64,000 nucleotides of DNA from Hirundichthys speculiger (lineage: Eukaryota; Chordata; Actinopteri; Beloniformes; Exocoetidae), in NCBI GenBank assembly GCA_018398805.1, contig JAGFBZ010000909.1, positions 124,001-188,000 of the forward strand, written 5' to 3'. A program made the translations under genes and the position numbers. Under the pieces are notes generated by a model that saw nothing but the letters and a program-made list of their open reading frames with translations, searched no databases and was not told where the DNA came from. This document shows, in pieces, positions 20,079 through 35,027 of this stretch; within the stretch, counting starts at the first letter, position 1, and every line of letters starts with the position of its first letter.

Positions 20079-23000
20079 GTAAGTATACACTCATGTAACA
20101 TTCAGCTCACACAGTAGATTTAATTGTTGCATCGTGCAACAATTGAATTTAAGTAAACAATTAAATTAAAATCTCAGTCAAATGTTTGATTTTGGATAGT
20201 TTCTTAAAAATTCAAGTGTGTTATAAACCCTTCAGAACTGAACAGGTAGCTTTATTCTCTTCCCTTTTGGTTTGGCTGTCATTGTAATTAGTTATGATGA
20301 TACATTGAATTTGCAAAGTAATGTGTTGGAATCTGTGCATGCAGTAAGATTAAAGACAAGCCCACACGTTAGATGAAACCTGATATCACTTTATTTGGCT
20401 GAAGAAAATGAGCAAAAACCATAAAATGATAACCTGCTTACATTTGTAGTCTACAGTGAGTAATACTTAACAATATTTCAGTTCCTTCAATATTGTTACG
20501 ACTGATTTCCAGATGTAGATAATCTGCCCACATGTGCGATGTTCCTAGATCACAGCAGTAACTGTGGCGACTATTAAGATAAAACTACAAAAAATGTAAC
20601 CCAGATGAGAATTAACTGAAAATTTCTTTTGATAATTACCGTCAAACAGTTCTTATTTAATATTCTGTCACATTGGTTTTGAAAACCATAGCTGTTTATT
20701 TAAATTACAGATGGGCAGTGATTTTCAAATATTCAAAAAAGTCATTAAATTGTAAGAAAAAGAATAGTTTTTAAAACTAGTTTGTTTTATGTGGTACCTG
20801 GTAGCAACTCTTTTCAACGCCACAGGATGGCAATAATGATCCAAACTACTACCTAACTGTCATGAAACAACAAAGCAAAGTGCTTAATTTCTGTCAGATG
20901 CCATTAAAATGCATGTAGCTCTTTGAAATTAGATGCTTATGGTAAATAAGAGGCATGCAAAGCCAAAACCATGGAAAAACATTCTTTGCAGAACTCCTTC
21001 ACATTCAGCACAAAGTCTGCTCGGTAAAGCTAACATATTATTATTGTATCACACACAGATTTTTCACTGACATGTAAAACAGTTTGCTGTTGGCATCTTT
21101 TGAGTTATATTCATTGTAGCATTGTGTCATTAAATAACATGATAGCAAAGTAAACAGTTAGATCAATGAGATCCATGTTGAATCATCGTTGTTCCCCGTT
21201 GGTATTTTACACAGACCAAACAGGCGGGCTACAGCACCACATCAGTGTGTGATTGCACACAGCGTGTTGTTGTCACAGAATCATATGACTGACAGCAGCA
21301 TCATTGGGGAGAGTGCAATGTTCCACCATGACAGCTCTTATACACAGAGCTTGTCACCCCTGTTACTATTTAATGGTACTATCTCCCAAGGAGGAACAGA
21401 GGTACAATGAAAATGCAATGCCATTCTGCCTCAGGGTCATTCACATACATAAAATTCAACTTGCCTTTTAAGGTACAATCTCCACTCTATGGATGCTCTG
21501 CAATTTGTTGTCCTCAAAGTACGAACTGAACTAGACAAGAAAGCGTTTAGGTTTCAGCATCTAATTCTTGGAATGAATTACAATCTGAACTTCACCTTCA
21601 AGCCTTGTTACTTTTTATAAGTTTAAAGCACTGCAGTTGGACTTGTCTGTGTGTAGCTGTTTTGTGAGCAAGTTTTAAATGTTGTTAACCCAATCTGTTT
21701 ATTATTTTTCACAAAACTATGTTGCAGCCCTCTTGGCCAGGTCTGCCTTGTTAAAAAGATATTTGATCTCAGTGGGACTAACCTGGTCAAATAAAGGTTA
21801 ATAAAACTGATGCATTTAAAGAATAAAAGAATCCAGCCAAATTCTATACAAATATGGGAAGGGCGTATTTCAAGTTTCAACAAACCAAATCAATCTTATA
21901 TTTGACAACAAAAGAATATTATAAAATATAATGTGCATATACAATATTGTTCCTTTTAAAGATAAGAATAGTATGCTTTTTACATTTCATAAATTGAAAT
22001 GGTATACATGAACTAAATGCCTTCTGCTCTTAGAGTTAATTGAATTAAAGCCAAGTTTTAAAATGTTGTAAAGTACATAGAGGATGCATTCAGATCCTAA
22101 TTCCCCAAATGTTCCATTGTCATCAACGGGGCTGGACATAAAAAATTGATACCTTTCTGTAGGGGTACACGATAACTATCGGGCCGATAACTATTGGGCC
22201 GATAACAGGAAATTATGACGTCATTCCGATAAGTCCGATATCATGACGAATAGCCCCGATAACGTATATATTTTTGTCAACACAGCAGTACCTCTGAGTC
22301 TTAAATGACTGGCAGTGAATGTTATGTTCAAGTAACGTCAGCATAATCAGAAAAACGATTTCTCAATCAGGAAAATCAAGAATACCCCCTCATGCCAGAA
22401 AACAACTTGTTAAGTGGGTCATAATTTTGGTAGTTGCTAACTTGATTCGATATTCGGAGTATTTCCCCTCATGTTACACATAAAAAAGAAAAAAATAGAA
22501 GAGGCTGAAAGAACGACTAGCAAACGAGGGAACGTCAGAATTTACGTTACACCTTGAATGCAGCCTGCAGCACAGCCCGCTGATGACAACAAACATGGCG
22601 GCGATGGCATGGAGCTTCGTTAAAGTTTCAGAAGAAGATAGTTTGGTGGTTATTTTTGACGAATTCTCCAAGCGAATTCTACGAGGAGGGAAGCACAAGC
22701 TTTAATACGTAAAACCTGATCAGCCACCTACAACATAAACAATCATTTCCATGGAGTTTTGAAATTGCGCTAACGTAAGCTACGCGCTTACATTGCGCAA
22801 GCCAGCAGCAGTCTCCTCTCCCTCATCGCTCTCATCTAAAGCTTCCATGAAATAAAAAAAACACAAAAAATTACTGAATCTCATTTACTTTAATTAAAGG
22901 TATTAATTTAAATGGAACCACAAGTCAAAATAATTTAAATGCAAATGTAAATCCTTTTAAGTTTGTAATTTTGATGCCTGTATTTCCATCAGTTTTTTAT

Positions 23001-26000
23001 ATCAGTCAGTAATGCACCTTATTTAAATTGATGTGAGATATCAAATAGGTTTGTTTGATAGCTTTACGAAAATGTTTGAGAGGCTTGCCAATAGTTTTTC
23101 AATGGAAAAAATAGATATCTGTTCATTTAAAGAGTCCAAACTATTTTTGATTTTGTTCATAGTATTGATGTAATGATCTTAGGTATGTGTTATCGGTTAT
23201 CGGCATTGGTTTTAAAAAACAGTTATCGTGCATCCCTACCTTTCTGGTATCGATCAAATTGCTTTGATACCATCGAGCATCACCATTCGATACCTAGTAG
23301 TAGCAATGCTACCAGCGCTCTGCACTTAATTTGTAGTGAGTCACCGCAGTCTCACCGCTCCAGTCATCCAATTCTGACTTGACGAGGCTGCGGCAGTTTC
23401 AAACAACCCTCTGAAAACACTAACAGAACTCTTCTTTTCTGGATTGAACTAAACTTTTCATAAACTTAACTTGGAAAAGGTTTGACAACTGTCCACTAAT
23501 CATTTGTTCCCTAGTTTCGGTTATCTGCATTAAAAAACTTACTTAATTACTCACTTATTCAATAGTTTATCTTCTGAAACTACTCCCAAAGCTACTCCCT
23601 GCATGCTGAAAAAAAGAAAAACCGCTTAGCTGTCAGTATTAAAAACAAGGTATTGGTTTTGGTATCGGCAATGACAACATTTTAAAACAATACCCAGCCT
23701 TAGTTAACGATGTGGCACTACAAATAACTCTCAGAATTCAGATGCAAGTGTAAAGAGTCAAACATGAGTGTAGCACTCTGACTGTTAGCAAAGGAAGCTT
23801 GTCTGACTCAGTCTCGCTCCTTCTCAGTGTGAACTCTCACTCGCAGCCTTGCACATATGTCATAATCTTCTGTCTGCAAAAGGATCAGCTCTTTCTCACG
23901 TTGGCAGGCAAACACAGAGTATCTGGAGTGTCCAAAGTCAGAGCAAATATTTAAGATCAAATTAAATCTTCTGACATTTTCCTTGCTTTTCTTTATGGGC
24001 TGGTAAAAAAGTTACACAGCTACAATCTGACTCACAGGCAACCTTACACACATATCTGTTTTTATTTTTGAAGATAAACCTTGTAACTATTAAGATCAGG
24101 GAAATATCTCTGAGTGAACAACTCATTAGTTTTCCTTTATAGTGGAATTTAACTTGAATTTAAGTGGAACTAAACTTTCCAGCTTCGTGTACCTACAAAA
24201 TAAGACATGGATCATCAGGTTGTGTGGAGTTTTTTTTTTCCCCTCTCTATCTGCATGATCAAGTGGAAATCAAAGCAACTGAATATCTTTTATGAACCCT
24301 CTCAAGTCTCAGGGAGGCTTCAGCCTATAGTGAATGTTCAAGTGGAGGTTGACTCTCCTTTTACTTTGTTTACACTGTAAAAACATTTGAACTACCTGGT
24401 TAAAAACTTCAGATATTTGGGAAAACAGGAGGTATTTCTGCTTTGGGTTCACAACAGCATTCACCACCTTTTTTTTCCAGAATTTTTTTTTTTTTTTTTT
24501 TTTAATTTTCATGGGAGATAACAAACCTGGTGGAAGACAGACTTTGAAAGGCTTATAGAATAAATCCACTCATGTAGTATTATTATCCTGTGACCATTAG
24601 AGTGTGCACTTTACACTTTCCTAATCCTTACTACGGTAATATATTCTTTATTGCACAGGTCTTTTTCATGTGAGAACATTTTTTTCAAAATGAGTATCAT
24701 ACAAACTGTCTTAACTAGTTCTACAATTTTATGAAGATAAACATAGCAAATAGATACCACTAAGTTGCTGTATTTATTTAATTCATATAAGTAATACTAC
24801 ATGTGGTGAGTCTCATTTTTTGTTGTTGTTGTTGTTTTTTTTTTGTTTGTTTTTTTGGACATTGTTTCATGAATGACTAAATGCTCTGACCTCAAAAGAG
24901 CAAATTATGACACTCCACTTTTTAACTCTTGCTACCACTGGGTGTCGCCAAAGTTTGAATTTTTTTCATCAACTTTCAAATAGTCTTAGAAATGATTCAC
25001 AAATTACTGCAGCTTCTTAGGTTGTTTAAAAAAAAGAATAACATCCGTCACATTCTGCTGTTCAAATCTATTTTTTAGGACCATGCCTTTCTTTTTTCAT
25101 CTGTCCTTTGAAATCATCTAAACTGTGTCTTGAATCTTTAGAATATAAACTTAAGACTTTCTAATGTTGTGTTAATTGAGCTGCAGCTTCTTTCTGTTTT
25201 GGTTTTGGTTCTGACCAAAAGCTCTAAAAAAAAATATTGATTATTTCTGTGCAGAACAATAGCCTGCAGTCAACATCAAGTTTATTTAGACTGCAGTTAA
25301 ATTTATGTGTGGTGTTAAAATTAATGTGCTGACTGCTTGTCAGCAGATTGTTTTCTGTGCTGCATCTGTGAACTACAGCAGTGTAGCTGTTGAGTAGTAT
25401 CTTTAAAATATAGCTAGAATCTTGCCTGACACAGTTTTTCTGTGTTTTACTGCCAACATCATTGTCTCTGTGAAGGCATCTGACTCAGTGTTTAGCTTCT
25501 GTAACCATAATATTCTCTTATAAATAACATCCAAACTCAGTAGGTGATTGGATTGACTGCTTTCTCATGATGACAGATTTCTGTTGCAGTGCATTGCTGA
25601 CTCATCCTGTATTGACCTAATTGTCTTTATTCTCTGTAACCATGACAGTTATAGCTGAATTGAAGCATAGGTACTTGTTATTCAGGATAGTCTTTTCTGT
25701 AGACATGAGCATTCACACAAAGAGTTATTATTCAGACTTAAAAAAAAAAAAAGATATTCACAGAATAAAACTGTAAAACTTTTAAACTGTGTAAATACTG
25801 ATGGGGTTACAGGTAATGATTTTTTTGCCTATAAATCTGACTGTTAGTTATTTTCTTATTTATTGCTTAGTCCATAAAAGGTTTTTTTTTCTCAACAGAA
25901 ACAAAAATTCTTACATTTTCAGAGTTCATGTCTCAGTTATTCTGTTGACTAACAGTCAAAAACCCAAAGATATAAGATTTATTATATATCATAAACAATA

Positions 26001-29000
26001 ATAAATAGAAGCAGCATTTCCATGTAATTTTAGAGATCTAGACTAATGTAGATCTTTACACCCATCTCAGTTGATCTAACAGCTGTAGAAAAACAAACCT
26101 GCACAGCTCCAGTCCATTCTTCAGCTATCTTGCAGCAAAACTGGACCTTTTGGGGCAGCAGTAAGTTTTATTTATCATTTCTCCTTCACCCACTGACTGA
26201 GATTAATCTCAGGCTCCTCTATGTCACTTTGAAGCTGAATTGACGATTAATAATTTAGTCTGTCTTTGCCACTTTCAGGTTTTGTCTTCTTTTTGTTGTA
26301 TTGTGGACCGTTTCCTTGACTGGAGTTTTGGCTCCTGTGCTTTCCAGTGCAGCCACCAGTAAAAACCAGACTCTGACCATCTGTTTCTCCAGTTGGCAGG
26401 GGGTGTTGTAATGGCAGTGGGTGTTTGGACCTTGGCGGAGAAGAGCGACTTCATCAGCCTTCTCTCCTCTAAGACATACACTGCCTCCGCCTACATACTG
26501 GTCCTCGCTGGAGTCATCGTCATGGTAACAGGCGTGCTGGGCTGCTGTGCCACTTTCAAGGAGCAGAGAAGGCTACTGCGAGTGGTAAGAGATCAAGTCA
26601 AGGTAGAAAGATAAAAGAAGCTGCCACAGTTTGACACACTAAAACTATCTCAAGGGGGGAAACAGAAGTTGCTTGTTCTGTGCAGCCTAAACAAAATGAA
26701 TGCCATTTATGCACATTTTTTTCTTGCTACTACTCTTATTGATTAAAAGGTGACCTGGTTGCAGTTTAGCTATTGGCTGCTGACATATAGAAACATAAAA
26801 AAAAAAAAAAAAAGGTATAAAAGCAAGAATTAGTGATTAGACAAGTTTTTGACAGGTCAAGAAATATTATAGGAAAACTGTCTTAATGGAAAGTATACGT
26901 AGGGGACATCAAAAATGTTCATCTCAAGATTCAGATAATGTAAATATGTTAAAGTACTCATTCCATCACTTATTGATACCTGCTATGCTATCCCAGGTCT
27001 CTTCTGGTAAAAGGCAGGGGTAAACCCTGGACAGGTCGCCAATCCTTTGCAAGGCTACATATAGACGATCAATCACCAATTAGCCTACTATGCATGTTTT
27101 TGAACTGTGGGAGGACACCACGTTATATAGGAGAAAACCCATACAAGCACAGGGAGAACTTGCAAACTCCACACAGTGTTTGCAAACTTGAACAAGGAAC
27201 CTCCTAGCTAAGGCAACAGTACTAACCACCAATGCACTCAGTATCCGAGTTACAACTAGGGGTGCTCCGATCGATCGGTGACCTGATCGGATCGGCCGAT
27301 ATGCATATGATCGGGATCGGTCAGAATTGTCATTAAAGCCGATCATAAGAGCAGATCAAAAATGCTCTATTCTCGTGCGCATACACTGTGTATAGACCTT
27401 TTCGGGCCAGCCCCCCGGAAGTACCCCGTCCGCCATTGCTGGGTTGTGCTACAGAGCGACACTTTCACCGGCTCGCAGATTAGCCAGTGTTTTTCTCTTT
27501 CTACAAATAGATATTTTTAATGTCGAGTCGGTCGAGTGGGAATACATGTTCCGTCATAACTGTGCCAACAATGGCGTGGAAAATTCAACAATGGAAGAAG
27601 AAAGTATGTGAAATACACAAGCCTTTACTGCACGAAGACTGCCTTGTTTGCAGAACAAGAAGTTAGGAAGACGTGGGTGAAAAATATCAACAGAAAGAAC
27701 TTTGTTCCAAATGAATACAGCCGGGTGAGTTTTCGTTAACATTCAATCTCGTACTACTCATAGTCTCGCTGAGAGTCCCGGACGATTCTGGCCGAAAGAA
27801 CAGCAGTATGAGGCTACTGTAGCCCTCGGCACTAGCACAAGCCTATAAATGAATGAATGAATGAGTGAATGACTTAGGAGAATGATATAAATTAAATATA
27901 ACATTAACACATAGCCTAATTTACCGCTAGCGTTAACGTTACAGTAGCATAATCTTTATGGCTTGTTGACGTTAGTTATAGCCAGCGTTGCAGCGTTCCA
28001 CAGTTTTTAGTGTTTGATTATGGGAATAGATCATGCTATTTCCATAACCAATCATTAAAAACAGCGATAAACTACCTTCATCTGTAACTGGAGGCCACTG
28101 CCTAACATCATCAATCCAAGACATGTCTGCGTTATCCGTAACAGATGCTCCACGCTGCTGTGTTTGGGTTACTTAGGTGGAGCACCGCACACTCCAGTTA
28201 TGGCGGGGCCACTAGGGGGCGCATGTCCACAATTTTCAAGTCGAAAAGGTCTAAGACAGCAAGAAACAAAGGGAAATATATACAAAAATAATGGAGTTCA
28301 TATGCCTGGACCACCAGCCGCTGTCTGTCGTGGACGACCTGCTGTCGTGTCTGTCGTGGTTTAAGCGTCTAGTGAATCACTTGGATCCATGTTATGTTCA
28401 CCAAGGACGTAAATACTTCACTGATGTGTGCCTGCCGGAGTTATACCAGACGGTGTATGGACATGTTAATTCTCTTTTGAATGAGAAAGCCACAGCGGTC
28501 AGCTTCACGAGTGACATTTGGAGTTTTTTACCAATTCATGATACTCTCATCTATTTATTTAATGATGCTTGATATACAGTGTTAAAGAATAACTTAAATA
28601 TATGAATAATTAATGCTACACTATTAAAAGCAAGGTTCAAGTTCAAATTGACACTGTGTGGTCGGTGATCGGTATCGGATCGGCCGATATTGATTTCAGC
28701 GATCGGTGATCGGTGATCGGCCCCAAAAACCCTGATCGGAGCACCCCTAGTTACAACCATCCATACTTACGACCACATCCAGCAGATGGCAGCGCAGTGC
28801 GTAAGATAGTTGTGGCTGGTTTGTTGGGACCGATCTAAGTCGTAACTCGGATACCGATTGTACACCATTCCACCTGTTAAAATGCTCAAAGTCTCACACA
28901 TAAATTTGAGAAAAACTTCATAGAATTAAGTTAGAAGATAGAATTATCATACTTTGTCGGCAGGAAGCTGAGACTTTGCTGTTTTGTTTTTTCCTTGTCT

Positions 29001-29337
29001 TGAACTTTTTGCAGATCCTAAGATTTGAAACCTCAAATTTTGTATAAATAAACATCTAATGAATATTTGATGCCTGCCACGCATTGAGACTGTTGTATCA
29101 CCTCTTCCTCCAACAGCCCCCAGTGAGTTCTTCAGAATCAGTCTTACCTCGAGATCTTAGGAGATGTTGCAGTTCCTAAAATGCACCTTGAGCAGAGAGG
29201 AAACAGGAGAGAGGATAGTTGCTGGAGGCTGGAGGAATTACAAGTGAGGATGCTAGAAATATAGTATAAATTAATGTGACATCTAAATTTTAACATCTAA
29301 AATTCTAAAATCTAACATAAATGACTATTTTGATAGG

Positions 29338-29387
<50 letters not shown>

Positions 29388-32300
29388 TTAGCGTGTAGAA
29401 TACTTAGAATTAATGGGAGGCAGTAGAATTAAAACTTTCTTCTTGTCTATTAAACGCTTGCAATAAATAACAATTACAGTTTACCACTTAGTGGTGAAGC
29501 TTCTTCTTTATTCTTTGTTGAGAATTTTTCAAATGCTAGGGGCATCTCAAGGAGCTGAGATTAGGGCAGTGAATCACAATGAAAGAATGCACTTGTCTGC
29601 AAGGAGAGATGCTATCGAGTGTGTTAAAAGAGGGTGAACATAAGGGCAGGATGGCGGGGAGGAGCTAGGATGTCTTTTCCCTCTTTATTTTTTATTTTTA
29701 ATTTTTTTTTTCCTGTAGGCGCTCAAAACCAGCAGTGATTGTCATCACTGTCCCACAAACATAACATAAAGTTCTAGCAACAAAAAGGGTGATGGACTCG
29801 CGGCTTTACAGCAGAATTTTGCTGCTGTAGTGCTTAAATTAACTATCTGTAGTTGCTTTCCAATTAAAGGGAACGCCATGCCAGACTTTTAGGGAGGATG
29901 TTGGAGATGTTTTTACTCTACAAAGCATGAGAGAGGTCATACTGATGAAGAGGAATTCTTTGCTGTGGAAAAAGGGCTGTGCTGTGTGTCTGCCAGCACC
30001 ACCTCGCCACCTCTACTGTTTTGTTGGAGAAAAGCAGAACAGAATGACTCAAGGAGAGGAGGAGAAACTGTTCTTCTCAGAGGACAGAGCCAAATGGAAA
30101 GCAGTCCTTACAGAGTCTGGATCCACCTGTGGAGAAACTGACATCATGCAGTTTAACTTCACATCAGACACTCAGTCTAAGGCCTATCTCTTTAGCTCTG
30201 TCTCCGAATACATTTCTCTTATGTTACTTCACATGTTTGTCTTATTTCTATGTTTGCCTAATGGCTATTTTTTTCCCCTAGTTCAATATAAAACTGTGTT
30301 CTGATTTTTCTTTTTGTCCAATATGGCTGAAACAAGCCCCCCCCCCACCACACACACACACACACACACTTATTTTCCCCAACCTTGAGGCAGCTTTTTT
30401 GGCTTTTTATTTTGTCCAACTTTCTGCTCAACACCAGGAACTATTTAGTTTACAATTCTAACAAATGTAAAGCTTTAAAGTGTTTTAAATTTTCCGTTGT
30501 TTTAGCTCTGACTTGTGTAAAATGGTCATATTATTAAAGAAAGACGCACTATAGAATTCAACACAAAATTATAATATTTTACAGCATAAAAGTGTGATAT
30601 TAATTACTTTTTTAAAAATTTCAATTAAGATACTGATTTGTTTGACATAGTACCAAAGATTTTTTTTCCTCTCCCTAACCATTTGCTGCTTCTTTTTTTT
30701 TTCCTACCATATCAATCAAGTCTTGATGGTTTTCTTTTCCCTTTTTTTTCTACTCGTCTAAGGAATGAGTTGTTTCTCTTTCCTTATAGCAACATTATTT
30801 ATCTGACACAGCAGGCTGGCAGAGCTGCTAGCAGACACAAAGGTTAAAGAGATTGCTGCTTTGCAGTTAATTTCAGTCAGAGCTCCTTAGCTAGCAGCCC
30901 ACCTGTTCTGAAACCTGATGAGTCTTTCATGACTTAGTTCTGGTCACTGCTCATGAATCCATAAGCTTTTATAGTCACAAAGGCCCAGAGGACAGTCTTT
31001 TGGCCTTCAATAATAGCTAGATGAAAAGTTATGGATTAAGAGTTTAGAACAGGGATATTAAAACACAACGTTAAAAACATTTCTGTAGAATAGCATAAAT
31101 AGCAGCGTTATGGTAAAGGTTTTCTGGTCTGAAGCATAGTGTACATGTATGATTTGAAATGTCTGAACACATTCTGTTTGCGTGTCTGTTTTTTGATGAA
31201 GAGTGGAGATCACAGACATGAATCACAACAAAGGAATGGGCTTGCCAGGTGGGAGGGGGGTGGCTAGAAATGGTCATAGATGGAGTACATAATGGTGTAT
31301 GTGTGCATCTGTGTGCACACATCAAAAGAGGCAAAGTCTTGGAACGACATCTTGCCTCTAAATCTTAGAAGCATTAACATTTTTAGGTCGTTAGGGCGAC
31401 TTCATCTAAAATCTTTTATTCATTAATTTCAGATTACATAAAACTGCAGCTGACATCTCCCATTTGTATTCTGTGGTGAATCTAAGAGATTCTTGTGTTG
31501 GCATTGATTATTTGCAATCATCTGTTTCCTACCTGTCTTGACATATTTACACTCTTTAAGAACACATGAAAAATACAAAAGCCCTTAATTAAATCTCAGT
31601 GTTAATACAGAGCATTTGTCCTAGCCATCTGTGGAGAGGATTCAATGGAAATTTTAAAAGTAAATACAAGTAATGTAAAAGTGTAAAATGAAATGAAATG
31701 AAAAATACTTTATTTATCCCATAAAGGGAAATTCAACACTGTAGCAAGGGCTCTCTCTTTTTTTTTTTTTTTTAAACAACAGACAAACGACAGCAATAAT
31801 AATAATATTACAGCAATAATAATAATATTAATTGATAATAATAATAATAATAATAGTAGGTTTTATGTCTTGTTGTGGAGGCTGATGGCTGCTGGCAGGA
31901 ATGATCTTCTGTATCTTTCTGTCTTGCAACGGACCTGAAGAAGCCTCTAACTGAACACACTCTGTTGTTTGATCACTGTGTCGTGGAGAGGGTGTGAAGA
32001 GTCCTCCATCATCTTCATCAGCTTGTGCAGCATTCTTTTTTGAACAATCAGCTCCACCGGCTCAAGAGTTACACCCAGCACAGATCCAGCTTTCCTGATC
32101 AGTTTGTTGATTCTCTTCAGGTCTCTGGTTCTGATGCTGCTGCCCCAGCAGATGGCTGCAAAGCTGATTGCACTTTCAACAACAGACCTATAGAAGATGT
32201 GCAACATCTTGGTGCAGACATTAAAAGATCTCAGCTTTCTTAAAAAGTAGAGTCTGCTCTGAGCCTTTCTTGTAGATGTATTCTGTGTTGCATTTCCACT

Positions 32301-33139
32301 CTAGTCTGCTGTCAAGCTGAACTCCAAGGTACTTGTATTCCTCCACCACCTCCACCTCCTTTCCCAGGATGGAAACACTGCTGTGTTGATTCTTGCTCCT
32401 CCTGAAGTCGGCAATCATCGCCTTAGTTTTGCTGGTATTTAATACGAGATGATTGTTACCGCACCATTTCACAAACTGACAGATCAGATCTTTGTACTCT
32501 GCTTCTTGTCCGTTGCTGATACACCCAACAACTGCAGAGTCATCAGAGTATTTCTGCAGATGACAGGACTCAGAGTTGTACTGGAAGTCAGAGGTGTAGA
32601 GTGTGAAGAGAAGTGGTGAGAGAACAGTTCCTTGTGGTGCTCCAATGCTGCTGACCTCCATCTCAGACACACAACCTTTCAGTAAAAGGTTTACTTTAAA
32701 AGTAATATAAATAAAACAGTAAAAAAAAAAAAAAAAAAAACATTAAATAGTTAAAAAAAAAATACACACAAAACTAAGAATTTGGATATCTTCTTAGTCG
32801 TAAGAATTATTAATTAATGTGCACTGGTGATGCAATCTATTCGACTGTTAAGCAAGGCACTGACAAACGACAGAGGTGCAAAATAGAGTTTATTTCTCCA
32901 ATGCTGCAGTCAAATTCAGAGAGGTCATCACAGAATGCAGGATTCTCCAGAATGGCAAAGACAAAAGGGGGGCAGTTCATCCAATACAATTCTAATACCA
33001 AGTGGAAAATTACAGTAACCAGTAACCTTGGGATCTGTCTAGACACTAACTCAGCTACTTGATAGAGACAACAACCGGTGACCTCAAATGAAGCAGCATG
33101 ACACAGAGCAGTTAGGCCTCAGAATGAATTTTTTAACAT

Positions 33140-33224
<85 letters not shown>

Positions 33225-34976
33225 AAGATTAATATAATTTCCAGGGTGTATCCTGCCACTTATCTAATCATAACTGAGATGGATTGAATATGTCTCGGGA
33301 TTATTTCAACTAATATTTATCAACTAAGTCTAAGCAGGCTCTCTGCCACATTAGGTCTGTGTTCCTTAAAAAAATTTAGAAAAAAAATTCACCTTCAACA
33401 TTACCTTACTTCTTTTTCCTTTTGAACATAAAGGTTCAAGATTAATTGAGTTGGTCATGAGATTTGAGGTCTCTTTTTGACTTTAATTACAACCCCAGTC
33501 CTAAACAGGTTGGGATGCATCAAAGTCAAAATAAACTAATATTTTCCATGAAATGGAAAAATATCTTAGTTTCAACATCTGATATGTTCTTTATGTTCTT
33601 TTGGGAATAGAATATGGGTTTATGACATTCGCAAATGATTGGTTTCTGCTTTTATTTTATATTTTACACAGCATCCCAACTTTTTTTGGAATTGGGGTTG
33701 TATTTGAATTTCAATTGCAATTGTTTAAAACGACTGTTGTTCTGAATTGGTGCTGTATTAATAAACTGAATAGGACTTAATTGCAAGAAGACTTGTAGTT
33801 CAGCCAGACAGCCAACACACATACGAATGTGGAGTTGCATGCCCATGCAGTGTTTTGAAAAAGATTCTATGAAGTACTTGTGAACCTGCTGACAGTCATT
33901 TTGGAAAAACATTACACTGTATTCAGTTAGTGATCCAGCAGTCTCAGTCTCCACAGGTGGCAATGGGTTCTCTGTCACTCCCTGTACATCACAACCTCAT
34001 GTGGGATCAGTCTGCAAACCTGTGGAGGACAGCGTTTATAGAGCCACACAGCATAACTGTGCCAGAAAATCCTGACTCTTTTTTCCTTATTTTTAACAAC
34101 GACAACATTTTCTGTGCAGTTGTTATGAAACATAAACTTAAATAAAGGTATTTTAGTTAAAATATTATCAAAAGTAAAAATTAAACAATACATTAAAAAA
34201 ATTAGTGGAGACGTAGTCTTAAATCTATGAATGGGGAAAAAAGGTGAAAAAAATTATACCATAGTTTCAAAATATATTTATGAAATCCTGCAAATTGAGG
34301 AAATTAATTAAAAACAGCTTCACACTAGGTTCTAGGTTGATGTAATACAGTCCTAGTTTACTGTCATGAGCCAATCAACTTTGAACTTTTTTTCCAATAC
34401 ATGTGAGTATAGGAAAGCATTTAAAAGCTTCTTTTTTTAAACCTTAGACATAATAATTTCAACTTGGAAGCTGCTCAGCATTCAGACTCTGAGTTGTCTC
34501 AGAGATGTATAATTGATATAGGCCACCAAATCAAAGATGAGGTCCACTTTACCAAGCTGAATTTCTTTCTCTGATAAAAGCTGGCAAGAAGAATTTGGCC
34601 CAGTGTCTGGGTCTGATAATATCTGTTCTTGTATTTAATTCAGAGGAGGGATGGTTTGCTTTTCTCTTTGCATAAAAAGCAGACCCTCCTCTCATTCCCA
34701 TTGATCTGATCATGAATTAGATTCAGATGATAAACTGTAAAGCTTTCTAAAAGTATTATGACATGTACTACTATGCACTGACTACATTTTAATAGTTACA
34801 GGCTTAAAATTTGACCCAAATAGCTGGATATGAGAATTATTTTTAATCACAGAGGAGTGTTAATTGTATATAAGTTTCAGGCCTAAAATAATCTTTTGAT
34901 TTTTTTTGTATCTATATCTCTATAAATCTATTGATAGTTAGTTAGATGGTATTTAAGACATTTCTATAAAGATTCT

Positions 34977-35027
<51 letters not shown>

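Larger units (their letters stand above)
27257..28749. mobile_element. hAT transposon, internally deleted, exact 8-bp target duplication
   Basis: The ends TAGGGGTGCTCCGATC and GATCGGAGCACCCCTA are perfect 16-base inverted repeats. GTTACAAC flanks both sides (27249-27256 and 28750-28757). Subterminal GATCGG/CGATCGG motifs are dense near both ends. It carries a piece of hAT transposase (28291-28572) and a foreign P-like insert (27393-28253). Most of the transposase gene is missing, so it is non-autonomous. Confidence 0.92.
27239..28853. mobile_element. Small MITE interrupted by a hAT insertion
   Basis: CAGTATCCGAGTTACAAC (27239-27256) is nearly the inverse of GTCGTAACTCGGATACCG (about 28838-28855). 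Removing the hAT at 27257-28749 and one target-site copy leaves an element of roughly 110 bases with these inverted ends. Confidence 0.55.
28860..31685. other. cd151 intron 3, middle part
   Basis: AT-rich intron with a GATA microsatellite at 29335-29387 and a C run plus CA repeat at 30337-30369. A 125-codon open frame at 29927-30304 is not recognised and lacks splice or homology support. No other feature is seen. Confidence 0.4.

Noticed and set aside
29927..30304. 125-codon open frame on + in cd151 intron 3
   Set aside because: No recognisable domain, no splice-site support, and its C-terminal third is low-complexity hydrophobic sequence typical of chance frames in T-rich DNA.
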